NCBI GenBank assembly: GCA_021802985.1
Contig: JAJZQW010000026.1
Span: forward strand, 1 to 32,354
From: Acidobacteriota bacterium
GTDB taxonomy: Bacteria; Acidobacteriota; Holophagae; Holophagales; Holophagaceae
Length of the DNA: 32,354 bases
Direction: 5' to 3'
Below, piece by piece: positions 1-8,026 of the stretch (its first letter is position 1; every line of letters begins with the position of its first letter). Both the position numbers and the translations under genes were made by a program. The notes under the pieces are model-generated. The model saw only the letters and a program-made list of their open reading frames with translations, did no database searches and was not told the origin of the DNA.

Positions 1-42
1 GGCGCCCCCACCACCTCGCGGGAGTCGGGGGGGATCTGAAGT

Positions 43-2718
43 TCAGGCCTTCCGCAGGGCCACCGCCGTGACCTTGTACTCCGGCGTGCCCGTCTGGCGA
101 TCGCGGCCCGGTCCCGTGGCCCGGTTCACGAAGGCGGGCACGGAGTGGAAGGTGGCAAAGGGTTCGCCGGGCTTCACCCGATCCGTGAGGTGGGCCCGGA
201 GGGTGAAGCTACCATGCCGGCTGCTCACCGTCACGGCATCGCCGTCGGCCACACCCAGGTTCGCCGCATCGGCGGGATGCAGATCCAGGGCATCGTCGCG
301 CCGGATCTCCCCATTGCGAGTGCGGCCCGTCATGGTGGCAGCGTTGAAGTGGAAGAGGCCGCGCCCGGTGTTGAGCAGGTAGGGATGGGCGTCCGTGGTC
401 ACCTGGGCGCTGGGCGTGTAATCGAGGATGCGGAACGCCGCCTTCCCCCCACCGGGAAAGGCCTCGGCGTGCAGCACCGGCGTGCCGGGGTGGGCCTCAT
501 CGGGACAGGGCCATTGCAGCCCGCCCTCGCGGTCCAGGCGCGCATAGGTGATCCCCTGGACCTCGCGCCACACTTGGCGGACTTCGTTCCAGACCGACTC
601 GGCGTCGGAAAAGCGGAAGTGCTCCCCGGCGCCCAGGCGCTCCGCCAGGGCGCAGAGGATCTCCTGATCCGTGCGGCTGTGCCCCCTGGGGGGTAAGGCC
701 CTGCGCACGCGCTGGACCCGCCGCTCGCCGTTCATGAAGGTGCCCTCCTTTTCGAAGGTGCTGGCCGCGGGCAGGAAGACCGTGCCGAAGGCCCGGGCCG
801 TCTCCGTCATGAACAGGTCCAGCACGATGAGGGCATCCAGACCATGCAGGTTCTCGGCGGTGGTCCGGGCATCCGGATGGCTGAGCAGCACGTCGTAGCC
901 CACGACGAGCAGTGCCTTGAGGCGATCCTCCCCGGCGGCATCCAGCATCCCCATGACGGTGAGTCCGGGCGCCTCGGGAAGCGCCGCGCCCCAGACACGG
1001 ACATGCGTCGCCAGCGCCCGGGCGAAGGGCTGGTACCCCGTCAGGCGGGTCGGCTCGCAGCCCATCTGGGCGCTGCCCTGGACGTTGTTCTGGCCCCGGA
1101 GGGGGTTCACACCGGCACCGGGCACCCCGAGGTTTCCCGTGAGCAGCGCAAGATGGGCCAGGGCCATGACGCCATCCGTGCCCTGGAGGTGTTCGGTGAT
1201 GCCCAGCCCGTGGAAACACATCGCCGGCTTCCGGGTGGCGTAGATGCGCGCCGCGCGGCGGATGTCCTCCGCGGCCACGCCGCAAAGCCCCGCGGCCCGC
1301 TCCGGCGCCCAGGCCCGGAGGGAGGCGGCATAGGGTTCCAGGTTCTCCGTGCGTGCCTGGAGGAAGGCCAAGTCGGCCAGCCCTTCAAGGAGGATGACGT
1401 GGGCCATGGCCTGCAGCAGCGGAAGGTTGGTGCCGAGGCGAGGGGCGAGGTGCACCGTGGCCTCGTCGGCCAGCTCGGTGCGACGGGGATCGATGACCAC
1501 CAGCGGCACCCCGGCACGGGCCCGCTGGCGGATCCGTGCGCCCACGATGGGATGGTTCTCCGTGGGGTTGGCGCCCACCACCAGGAGCATGCCCGCCCGC
1601 TCGATGTCGGCGAAGCTGTTCGTGGCGGCGCCGGTACCGAGGACCTGGCCCAGACCCGCCGCGCTGGGGGCGTGGCACACGCGGGCGCAGCAGTCCACGT
1701 TGTGGGTGCCCAGGGCCAGCCGGGCGAACTTCTGGGTGAGGTAGTTCTCCTCGTTGGTGGCGCGGCTGGAGGCCAGCACGCCCACGGCGCTGGGACCGCG
1801 ACTCATCAGCGTCTGCCGCAGCGCGGAGGCGGCTGCATCCAGCGCCTCGTCCCAGCTCACCACCTCCCAGGCTTCCCCGCGGCGGAGCATGGGCTCGGTG
1901 ATGCGGTCCGGGGCCTCGTTGAAGCCGAAGCCGTAGCGCCCCTTCACGCAGAGGTGCCCCCGGCTTACGACCGAGTCGGCCACCGGCCGGGCTTCAGTGA
2001 TGTGGCCGCTCTGCACGCCCAGCTCCAGCTCACAACCCGTTCCGCAGTAGGGACAGGTGGTCCGGACCCAGCGTTCCGGCCGCCCATGGACAAGCCGGGC
2101 CACGTCCTCGATGGCGCCCGTGGGGCAGGTGTCCGCACAGGCCCCACAGCTCACACAGCCGCTCTCCAACAGACTCGCCGCAGCCTGGGGCGCCACGTGG
2201 CTGTCCATGCCCCGCGACGCTTCGGTCCACACCCCCTGCCCCTGCAGCTCGTCGCAGATCCGAACGCAGCGGCCGCAGGACACGCAGTAGGACAGGTCCA
2301 CATCCAGGTAGGAGTGGGCCGCATCCCGCCGCGCGGGTTGGCGTTGCCCGGCCGGCGCCACGCCGTACTGGTCCAGGAGCGCCTGGAAGGGCTTCCCCGC
2401 CAGACGTTCCGGTGCCTCGGCAGGGATGTGGCGGGCGTAGAGCTCCAGCATGGTCCGCCGGAACGCCTCCAGGGCCGGCGTGTGGGTCTCCACCACCATG
2501 CCTTCAGTCACCGGCGTCGCACAGGCGCAGAGGGGACGCTCCTGGCCGCGGACCTCCACCTCGCAGAGCCGGCACGCGGAGGCGGGTGCCAACCGCGGGT
2601 CAGAGCAGAGCGTGGGCACCTCGATGCCATTCCGACGCAGCACCTCCAGCAGCATCAGCCCTGCTGGGGCTGTGATGTCCTGGCCGTTCACGCGCAGGCG
2701 GATGGAGGATCCTTCCAT
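43..2718 (-). CDS. fdhA: Formate dehydrogenase alpha subunit (molybdopterin oxidoreductase, Cys form)
   Basis: Predicted to oxidise formate to CO2 at a bis-molybdopterin Mo/W centre and pass electrons through Fe-S clusters. From the chosen ATG the protein is 891 residues. An N-terminal 2Fe-2S domain has C38, C49, C52 and C64 or C66. Two 4Fe-4S motifs follow (C145/148/151/155 and C188/191/194/198), then the Mo-domain cluster C222/C225/C229/C257. The active-site stretch is NVDCCARVCHAPSAAGL, with C348 where E. coli FdhF has selenocysteine, followed by the conserved His. The C-terminal cofactor domain ends in the usual NRATGP...PEYKVTAV. The frame stays open upstream to 3234, but that part overlaps the deaminase gene and lacks family similarity; the ATG at 2718 has GGAG about eight bases before it. 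The His/Cys cluster common in NuoG-type N-termini is missing (around residues 90-120 there are no Cys). The electron-accepting partner is not in the window. Confidence 0.93.
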   Translation of the reverse strand: MEGSSIRLRVNGQDITAPAGLMLLEVLRRNGIEVPTLCSDPRLAPASACRLCEVEVRGQERPLCACATPVTEGMVVETHTPALEAFRRTMLELYARHIPAEAPERLAGKPFQALLDQYGVAPAGQRQPARRDAAHSYLDVDLSYCVSCGRCVRICDELQGQGVWTEASRGMDSHVAPQAAASLLESGCVSCGACADTCPTGAIEDVARLVHGRPERWVRTTCPYCGTGCELELGVQSGHITEARPVADSVVSRGHLCVKGRYGFGFNEAPDRITEPMLRRGEAWEVVSWDEALDAAASALRQTLMSRGPSAVGVLASSRATNEENYLTQKFARLALGTHNVDCCARVCHAPSAAGLGQVLGTGAATNSFADIERAGMLLVVGANPTENHPIVGARIRQRARAGVPLVVIDPRRTELADEATVHLAPRLGTNLPLLQAMAHVILLEGLADLAFLQARTENLEPYAASLRAWAPERAAGLCGVAAEDIRRAARIYATRKPAMCFHGLGITEHLQGTDGVMALAHLALLTGNLGVPGAGVNPLRGQNNVQGSAQMGCEPTRLTGYQPFARALATHVRVWGAALPEAPGLTVMGMLDAAGEDRLKALLVVGYDVLLSHPDARTTAENLHGLDALIVLDLFMTETARAFGTVFLPAASTFEKEGTFMNGERRVQRVRRALPPRGHSRTDQEILCALAERLGAGEHFRFSDAESVWNEVRQVWREVQGITYARLDREGGLQWPCPDEAHPGTPVLHAEAFPGGGKAAFRILDYTPSAQVTTDAHPYLLNTGRGLFHFNAATMTGRTRNGEIRRDDALDLHPADAANLGVADGDAVTVSSRHGSFTLRAHLTDRVKPGEPFATFHSVPAFVNRATGPGRDRQTGTPEYKVTAVALRKA

Positions 2719-2777
2719 CGGGGCAGCTCCGTTGCTTCGAGGTCGCGTGGTCGAGTATGCGCCCCTGCGGAACCCCA

Positions 2778-3215
2778 TCAAGAACCTTCGAGGCACTCCC
2801 ACCGCACCGCGAAATGCTCCAGGATGGCCTGGCGCTCCGCCCGCTCCTGCTCGGCGATGCTGGTGTAGGGATGCCGGAACACCACCCGGCGCACCCCGCG
2901 CCGCACCAGGGCCCGGGTGCAGACCAGGCAGGGCTCGTGGGTGATGTAGGCGGTGGCCACCGGCCCATCGCAGAAGCCCAGGGCATTCTCCTCGGCGTGG
3001 CTCGTGTGGAGACAACGCTGGCCGGGCCGGCAGGTGTCCGGGGTGCAGTGGGGCATGCCCGGCAGGGCCCCATTGAAGCCGGCGGCCGCGATGCCGCCGT
3101 CCGCCCGGAGCAGGACCGCCCCCACCTGCAGGCGGCAGCAGGTCCCCAGCCGACTGAGTTCGAGGGCCATGTTCATGAAGACTTCGTCCTTGAGCTGGGA
3201 GCGGGCCACGATCAC
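2778..3215 (-). CDS. Deoxycytidylate deaminase family protein (ComEB-like)
   Basis: Zinc-dependent cytidine/dCMP deaminase fold, 145 residues, likely converting dCMP to dUMP for dTTP synthesis. The catalytic zinc motif is H73-A-E75 with P95-C-L-V-C99. A Cys/His-rich insert before it (C57, C62, C68, H70) resembles the extra zinc site of dCMP deaminases such as phage T4 and ComEB proteins. The start is read as GTG at 3215 with a GGAGG nine bases upstream; the next in-frame Met is residue 14 and would cut into the first helix. It is followed 59 bases later by the formate dehydrogenase on the same strand, so the two may be cotranscribed, although no functional link is known. A related activity on riboflavin or tRNA substrates is less likely because of the insert. 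Confidence 0.85.
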   Translation of the reverse strand: MIVARSQLKDEVFMNMALELSRLGTCCRLQVGAVLLRADGGIAAAGFNGALPGMPHCTPDTCRPGQRCLHTSHAEENALGFCDGPVATAYITHEPCLVCTRALVRRGVRRVVFRHPYTSIAEQERAERQAILEHFAVRWECLEGS

Positions 3216-3295
3216 CTCGGAAGTCCTCCATCATCGCAGCCCCGCTGACGAATCGTGTCCAAGGTCACAGCCCGGAGCATTCCCATCTACGGCCG

Positions 3296-3327
3296 GATGG
3301 TCATAATAAAATATAGGCAGGTAATTT
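3296..3327 (+). promoter_or_regulatory. A+T-rich putative promoter and ribosome-binding region
   Basis: A run rich in A and T (CATAATAAAATATAGG, 3302-3317) stands out in otherwise GC-rich DNA just before the secreted protein gene. CATAAT at 3302-3307 could serve as a -10 hexamer; no good -35 is visible at the usual distance. AGGCAGGT lies a few bases before the ATG and would serve as a ribosome-binding site. Confidence 0.3.
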
Positions 3328-4416
3328 ATGAAGAATCGCGTGGCAAGCGCCCTCTTCCTCCTCACCTTCGCTGTGGGCATTGGGCTCCGGGCCCAGGGCC
3401 AGGGCCAGGGCTGGGATCCCGGAAAGACCGCCAAGGGCTGGGCCTTTCAGGATGTCGACGGATCCCTCTTCTTCTATGACGGCGGCACCCGTTCCCTGCG
3501 GCAGTGGCAGAAGGGCGGCGGCCTCCTGTCCAGCCAATCCCTGCCCCTGCCCGACCCTCCCAAGGCGCCCCGGGCGAAGCCAGCGGCACCCGCGCGTGCA
3601 GCCTCGACCTCGGACTACGATGAGGCGGCGGCCCTGCTCTACGGCATCCCCGCCGCCCAGCGGACCCAGGTCCAGCGTGGCAAGCCCGCACCCAAGGTCG
3701 AGGAGGCGCCTCCCGCCGCCTGTGCCGCCGTGCCCGAGCGTTGGGTGCTCGACACCTACAATCGCGTCTGGGTGGTCTGCGAAGATCGCCTCGTGGTGAT
3801 CGACAAAGACGGCAAGCTGGGCGCCATCTACACCCTCCCGGGCCAGGTGGAGGATCTTGCGGCCGACCACGATGGCATCTACCTGAACTACCGGACCCTC
3901 AAGCCCTACGTGGAGAAGCGCAGCATCAAGGGCGGGGATGTGGTGTGGAACTACGGCGACAAGGGCGCGCTCCGGGAGGCCGCGGCCTCGCCCCTGCTGG
4001 TGCCCTTCAATCGCATGGCAGTTCGCACCGATGGGACCGTCTACCTGGCCGAGGGCGGTGGCCTCATGTTCACGGTGCTGGATGGCGACAAGGGGCCCAA
4101 GGCTCCGGGACAGAGTTTCTTCACCTACCGCGATACCCTGCCCTCCCGGGCGAACCTGGGCCACACCGGCCGCGGCCCCCTCCTCCTCTGGGCGGGCAAG
4201 GACGTCCTCTTCTCCGCCTTCAGCGGCTCCCAGTTGAAGGGCACCGGCGCCCCCGAGGCCAAGGGCGTGGTCCTGGCCCGCTTCGACCTCGCAAAGGGCA
4301 GCCTCGACTGGATCCCCACCCCCCTCACCGAGGGCCACGAACTCGTGGGCCTCCTGGATCACGAAGCCATCTTCCTCAACCCCGAGGGTGGCCTATCCTA
4401 CGCCCCGATCCACTGA
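3328..4416 (+). CDS. Secreted protein of unknown function, possibly a beta-propeller
   Basis: 362 residues. The N-terminus (MKNRVASALFLLTFAVGIGL then RAQG) is a signal peptide: two basic residues, a hydrophobic core and a likely cleavage site after the AQ region. A Pro/Ala-rich linker at about residues 75-95 is followed by a C-terminal part from about 135 with repeated short beta-type motifs (RVWVVCEDRLVVIDKDGKL, DGIYLNYRTL, DGTVYLAEGGGLMFTVLDGD). These are reminiscent of PQQ- or NHL-type propeller blades, but I cannot name a family. It is a single gene between a minus-strand pair and the tRNA, so context gives no function. Function is not assigned. Confidence 0.75.
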   Translation: MKNRVASALFLLTFAVGIGLRAQGQGQGWDPGKTAKGWAFQDVDGSLFFYDGGTRSLRQWQKGGGLLSSQSLPLPDPPKAPRAKPAAPARAASTSDYDEAAALLYGIPAAQRTQVQRGKPAPKVEEAPPAACAAVPERWVLDTYNRVWVVCEDRLVVIDKDGKLGAIYTLPGQVEDLAADHDGIYLNYRTLKPYVEKRSIKGGDVVWNYGDKGALREAAASPLLVPFNRMAVRTDGTVYLAEGGGLMFTVLDGDKGPKAPGQSFFTYRDTLPSRANLGHTGRGPLLLWAGKDVLFSAFSGSQLKGTGAPEAKGVVLARFDLAKGSLDWIPTPLTEGHELVGLLDHEAIFLNPEGGLSYAPIH

Positions 4417-4470
4417 CCGCAGGAAGTTCACCGAACCGCGAGATTCGCTGCCCCGTCCTTGGCGCCTCAC

Positions 4471-4595
4471 GCGGGGGTCCGGGGGTGTGCGCGCAGCGTG
4501 GAACCCCCGGGAAATGGAGGCGGCGCCGAAGGCGGGCCCCGCCCGCACGAGGCGCGGGGGTCCGGGGGTGTGCGCGCAGCGCGAAACCCCCGGAG
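4471..4595. repeat. Two copies of a 42-base hairpin repeat
   Basis: Copy 1 is 4471-4512 and copy 2 is 4554-4595; 38 of 42 bases agree and the first 28 are identical. Each holds an inverted repeat, CCGGGGGT against ACCCCCGG (4479-4486 with 4503-4510; 4562-4569 with 4586-4593), enclosing a 16-base GC-rich loop. The pair lies between the 3' end of the secreted protein gene and the 3' end of the tRNA, so it could stop transcription from both sides, though no T tract follows. It resembles a REP-type intergenic repeat. Confidence 0.75.
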
Positions 4596-4600
4596 AATAC

Positions 4601-4677
4601 TGGTGATCCCAGCGCGATTCGAACGCGCGACCTTCTCCTTAGGAGGGAGACGCTCTATCCATCTGAGCTATGGGATC
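4601..4677 (-). tRNA. tRNA-Arg (anticodon CCU)
   Basis: A full cloverleaf can be folded on the minus strand. The acceptor stem is GATCCCA with TGGGATC, the D arm GCTC/GAGC, the anticodon stem TCTCC/GGAGA with loop CTCCTAA (anticodon CCT, reading AGG), the variable loop AGGTC, and the T arm GCGCG-TTCGAAT-CGCGC. Discriminator A and an encoded CCA follow. The length is 77 bases with CCA. The second hairpin repeat begins a few bases past the 3' end and may help termination. The 5' end overlaps open frame upstream of tatD, which argues against starting that gene inside the tRNA. Confidence 0.95.
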
Positions 4678-4774
4678 CCCGCCCGGCCATTGTGCCACAG
4701 GGCGGGACCAGGTGCCCGACCCGGCGGGCGGGACAGGTCCAGCGTGCGATGATGGGCCCTCGCCCCTGGACCCC

Positions 4775-5527
4775 GTGCCTGCCTTCTTCGACGCCCATTG
4801 CCATCTCCAGGCTCTCCCCCATGGAGAAGTGGCGGAGGCCCTGGACCGCGCCCAGGCGGCGGGCGTCACGCGGATGGTCTGCTGCGCCACGTCCGAGGCC
4901 GACTGGGCGGCGGTCCTCGCCCTCGCCAGCGCGCATCCCCGGATCATCCCCATGCTGGGCCTCCATCCCTGGAAGGCGGCCGAGGCTCGCTCCGGCTGGG
5001 AGGTGCGGCTGGAGGCTCTGCTGGTCCAGCATCGGGCGGGCATCGGCGAATGCGGCCTCGACTTCGCCCGGCGACCGCTGGATCGAACCACTCAGGCAAG
5101 CGTCTTCCGCCAACACCTGCGCCTCGCAGCGAAGCTTCGCCGCCCCTTGGCCATCCACTGCGTGCGCGCCTGGGGCGCGCTGAAGACCATCCTCCTCGAA
5201 GAAGGCCTGCCCCCCGCTGGGGCCATGGTCCATGCCTTCGGCGGCAGCGCGGAGACGGCCCGTGAATTGCAGGACCTGGGCCTCCTGCTCTCCTTCTCCG
5301 GCCGTCAGCTGGCTCCCACCGCCTCGCCCGGACCCGCTGCCCTGGCCGCCGTCCACGACGACCACCTGCTGCTGGAATCAGACGCGCCGGGCCCCTCCGC
5401 CTCGGAGCCCGCGGCCCTGCCCATCCTCGCCGAGGCAGCCGCCGCCCTGCGGGGTTGCACCGCGGTGCATCTGGCCGGAATCACGCGCCGCAACGCAGAG
5501 CGGCTTTTCGAGGAGGTCCTGGCATGA
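4775..5527 (+). CDS. tatD: TatD-family metal-dependent deoxyribonuclease
   Basis: TatD hydrolases are TIM-barrel nucleases with two metal ions, involved in DNA repair and turnover. All expected ligands are visible in the 250-residue protein: H8 and H10 in DAHCHL, E92 in GECGLD, H128 in IHC, H153 in HAFGGS and D203 in LESDAPG. The start is taken as GTG at 4775 because family members begin a few residues before the HxH motif. The only in-frame ATG upstream, at 4670, lies inside the tRNA gene. The ribosome-binding site is weak. The stop overlaps the start of tcdA (ATGA), so the two are translationally coupled. Confidence 0.88.
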   Translation: MPAFFDAHCHLQALPHGEVAEALDRAQAAGVTRMVCCATSEADWAAVLALASAHPRIIPMLGLHPWKAAEARSGWEVRLEALLVQHRAGIGECGLDFARRPLDRTTQASVFRQHLRLAAKLRRPLAIHCVRAWGALKTILLEEGLPPAGAMVHAFGGSAETARELQDLGLLLSFSGRQLAPTASPGPAALAAVHDDHLLLESDAPGPSASEPAALPILAEAAAALRGCTAVHLAGITRRNAERLFEEVLA

Positions 5528-6300
5528 GGTGGTTCGCCCGCACGGAGCTGCTCCTCGGGGAGGCGGCCCTGGTCCGTCTGACCCAGGCGCGGGTGGTAGT
5601 CTTCGGACTGGGGGGCGTCGGCTCCTTCGCCGTGGAGGCCCTGGCCCGGGCCGGCGTAGGGCATCTGCGCCTCGTGGACCACGACGTGGTGAGCCCCAGC
5701 AACCTGAACCGCCAGCTCTTCGCCCTGCGCAGCACCCTCGGCCTGCCCAAGGCCGAGGTCGCCGCCGCGCGGGTCCTGGACATCAACCCCGGCTGCGATG
5801 TGGAGGCCCGGCACGTCTTCATCCACACCGACACCCTGCCGGCGCTGCTGACGCCAAGGCCCGATGTGGTGGTGGACGCCATCGACTCGGTGAGTTGCAA
5901 GGTGGCCGTGCTGAAGACGGCCTACGAGCTGGGCCTGCCGATTCTCTCCAGCATGGGCGCGGGCGGCCGTCTGGACAGTGCGCAGATCCGCGTGGGCGAC
6001 CTGAGCGAGACGCGCATGTGCCCCCTGGCCACCGTCATGCGCCGCAGCCTGCGGAAAGTGGGCATCGCCACGGGCATCTGCTGCGTCTACTCCCTGGAGC
6101 CCGCCGACAACAAGCGCCCCGCCAACCCGCTGGATATCGAGGCCCACCGCGGCCCCGGCCGGGCGCGGCGGCCGGTGGGAACCATCTCCTACATGCCAGC
6201 CATCGTCGGCCTCAGGGTCGCCGAGGAAGTACTGCGCCTCCTCCTCGCCAATCCAGTCAGGCCTGATGCGATTCCAGGGCCTGACGAAGCACGGCCATGA
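5524..6300 (+). CDS. tcdA: tRNA threonylcarbamoyladenosine dehydratase (TcdA/CsdL)
   Basis: ThiF/E1-like adenylating enzyme of 258 residues. TcdA uses ATP to cyclise t6A at position 37 of ANN-decoding tRNAs to ct6A. The nucleotide-binding loop is GLGGVGS (28-34), followed by LVDHD (50-54), the arginine motif NLNRQ (60-64), K76 and the AIDS aspartate D121. The segment GAGGRLDSAQIRVGDLSET matches the E. coli TcdA pattern. A longer open frame begins at 5455, but the ATG at 5524 overlaps the tatD stop and aligns with family N-termini. Its 3' end runs 44 bases into the convergent histidine kinase gene. Confidence 0.9.
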   Translation: MRWFARTELLLGEAALVRLTQARVVVFGLGGVGSFAVEALARAGVGHLRLVDHDVVSPSNLNRQLFALRSTLGLPKAEVAAARVLDINPGCDVEARHVFIHTDTLPALLTPRPDVVVDAIDSVSCKVAVLKTAYELGLPILSSMGAGGRLDSAQIRVGDLSETRMCPLATVMRRSLRKVGIATGICCVYSLEPADNKRPANPLDIEAHRGPGRARRPVGTISYMPAIVGLRVAEEVLRLLLANPVRPDAIPGPDEARP

Positions 6301-7879
6301 ACTGGGACTGCTGATAGGGCTTGGGCAGGAACCCCACCAGCCCGCGGCCCAGGAACTCGCCCAGGACATCCTGTTCGTTGTAGCCGCTGGACAGCACCAC
6401 CGGCACGGCGGGATTCACGGCTCGCATCTGGAGAAAGGCCTGGCGGCCATCCATGTGCGGCATGGTGAGGTCCATGATCACTGCGCTCAATTCGCGGTGA
6501 CGCAGCTCGAAGATGGCCACGGCCTCCCGTCCATCCGCGGCTTCGACCACCTGGAACCCCAGGGCCTCCGCCATGGCCTGGGCGATGGCCCGGGCACTGG
6601 GTTCGTCGTCCACCAGGAGCAGGGTGCCCTGCCCGGTCCAGGACGGCCTGGCGTCGGCCGGTGGGCACTCCGAACGGGGGCCGCCCGCAGCGGGGAGGAA
6701 CAGCTTGAAGACGGAACCCCGACCCTCCTCGCTGTAGACCCTCAGGCTTCCCTGATGCGAACGAAGGATGCCCAACATGGCCGAGAGCCCCAATCCGCGG
6801 CCCGTGAACTTGGTCGTGTAGAAGGGATCGAAGATCCGGTCCTGGATCGCAGGCGACATCCCGCAGCCGGTGTCACTGACCTCCAGGGTGACGTACCGCC
6901 CGGGCGCCAGGGGGAGCGAGGGATGAAGGCCCGTGATGTAGGCCTCGCCCAGCGTCTGGACGCCGGTACGCACGGTGATGAGGCCGCTCCGCTCATCGCC
7001 GATGGCCTCCGAGGCGTTGGTCACCAGGTTCATGACCAGCTGCTGCATCTGGGAAGGATCCGCAGAAATGCAGGGCAGCCCCGCCGTCAGGTCGTAGCGC
7101 ACCGCCGCCTTCTTGGAAATGGACACGGCCATCAACTGCGTCATCTCCTCCACGAGACGGTTGAGGTCCACGTCCAGCACCTGGAGCTGCCCCCTCCCTG
7201 CATAGGTCAGGAGCTGGCGGGTCAGATCGGCCGCGCGCAGGCAGGCTGCCTCGATCTGGACGAGGTAAGGCCGGGCGGCACTTTCCGAAGGCAGGCTCAA
7301 GGCGCCCAGGTTGGCGTTGCCCAGGATGACGGTCAGGAGGTTGTTGAAATCGTGGGCGATCCCCCCCGCCAGCACGCCCAGGCTCTCCAGCTTCTGGGAC
7401 TGACGCAGGGCCTCTTCGCTCTCCTTCCGCTGGGTGATGTCTGCGCGAATGGCCAGGAACTGCACCGGTTTCCCATCGGGCCCCAGGAACGGCACGATGG
7501 TCGCTTCCACCCAGTAGAAGGTGCCGTCCTTCGCCCGGTTCTTGATCTCGCCCTTCCAGACTTGGCCCGCCAGGATCGTATGCCAGAGGTCCTGCATGAA
7601 GGCCTTCGGATGGTGGCCGGAATTGACGATCCGGTGATCCTGGCCCAGCAGTTCCTCGCGCGAGTATTTGGAAATGGCGCAGAACATGTCGTTGACATAG
7701 GTGATCCGGCCCTGCGCGTCCGTGATGGCCACGATGGCATGCGCATCGAGGGCCCGCTTGAAGTCCGCCAGCTCCTTCAAGGCCTGGGCCGCCCGATGGA
7801 CGGCCTTCCCGCCCCCGTGCTCGGCGCCATCATCCCCCGGCCCCTGGCTGGTGTCGCTGTTCTCCTGCCGAAATACCAC
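6257..7879 (-). CDS. Hybrid sensor histidine kinase (PAS-HisKA-HATPase-REC)
   Basis: Soluble hybrid kinase of 540 residues with no membrane segment. A PAS domain spans about 40-155 with a PAC-like end (RADITQRKESEEALR). HisKA carries H176 in GGIAHDFNNLL. The ATPase domain shows an N box (NLVTNASEA), G1 (SDTGCGM) and G2 (GRGLGL). The C-terminal receiver starts near 419 with DDE and phospho-acceptor D470 in MDLTMPHMDG. The start is read as GTG at 7879 with TAGG and AAGG upstream. Architecture and motif wording closely match the kinase at 27347-29269, so they are likely paralogues. No output regulator is adjacent; the signal is unknown. Confidence 0.88.
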   Translation of the reverse strand: MVFRQENSDTSQGPGDDGAEHGGGKAVHRAAQALKELADFKRALDAHAIVAITDAQGRITYVNDMFCAISKYSREELLGQDHRIVNSGHHPKAFMQDLWHTILAGQVWKGEIKNRAKDGTFYWVEATIVPFLGPDGKPVQFLAIRADITQRKESEEALRQSQKLESLGVLAGGIAHDFNNLLTVILGNANLGALSLPSESAARPYLVQIEAACLRAADLTRQLLTYAGRGQLQVLDVDLNRLVEEMTQLMAVSISKKAAVRYDLTAGLPCISADPSQMQQLVMNLVTNASEAIGDERSGLITVRTGVQTLGEAYITGLHPSLPLAPGRYVTLEVSDTGCGMSPAIQDRIFDPFYTTKFTGRGLGLSAMLGILRSHQGSLRVYSEEGRGSVFKLFLPAAGGPRSECPPADARPSWTGQGTLLLVDDEPSARAIAQAMAEALGFQVVEAADGREAVAIFELRHRELSAVIMDLTMPHMDGRQAFLQMRAVNPAVPVVLSSGYNEQDVLGEFLGRGLVGFLPKPYQQSQFMAVLRQALESHQA

Positions 7880-7911
7880 GAGATGCCTACCTTCTGATGA
7901 CCAGCCACATC

Positions 7912-7940
7912 CAAGATTGCGTCTCAGTTCTTATTGTCAA
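7912..7940 (-). promoter_or_regulatory. Possible sigma70-type promoter for the hybrid kinase
   Basis: On the minus strand a perfect TTGACA (7935-7940) is followed after 17 bases by ATCTTG (7912-7917), a poor -10. The gene's GTG start lies about 32 bases further on. The -35 is convincing, the -10 is not. Confidence 0.3.
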
Positions 7941-7964
7941 GTCATTCAGCTAGGCAATCGATCC

Positions 7965-8026
7965 CTAGGAGCGTGTCCAAGTAATGGGTGGGGGCTGCAC
8001 TATCGATTACTTGGACACGCTCCTAG
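7965..8026. mobile_element. 62-base palindromic element, MITE-like fused ends
   Basis: Two perfect 21-base inverted arms (7965-7985 and 8006-8026) face each other across 20 bases. The outer sequence CTAGGAGCGTGTCCAAGTAA occurs again at 32138. The right end, 8000-8026, is the exact reverse complement of 32138-32164 (27 bases). The left end also matches the other site beyond the arm: both have GGGGCTGCA five bases inside. This is what an internally deleted element, or two ends joined head to head, would look like. ATCGAT stands close to both borders (7957-7962 and 8031-8036), but no convincing target duplication is seen. Confidence 0.8.

Noticed and set aside
1-42. Start of a further minus-strand gene (GTG GTG after GAGG)
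   Set aside because: Only a few codons are visible and the spacing to the purine run is too short to decide.
1660-1690. Possible selenocysteine site in formate dehydrogenase
   Set aside because: The codon at the active-site position encodes Cys and no in-frame TGA is present.
844-2868. 674-residue open frame on the plus strand
   Set aside because: Antisense shadow of the formate dehydrogenase gene in GC-rich DNA; the translation has no recognisable motif.
2719-3234. N-terminal extension of the formate dehydrogenase frame up to 3234
   Set aside because: It overlaps the deaminase gene in another frame, is low in complexity and lacks family similarity; the ATG at 2718 has a ribosome-binding site.
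4471-4595. CRISPR array
   Set aside because: Only two units with an internal palindrome and one 41-base spacer; no further repeats and no cas genes.
4678-4720. TGGCAC resembling half of a sigma54 promoter upstream of the tRNA on the minus strand
   Set aside because: No TTGC at the right distance; tRNA genes are not normally sigma54-dependent.
4670-4774. Earlier ATG for tatD at 4670
   Set aside because: It lies inside the tRNA-Arg gene and the extra residues do not match the family.
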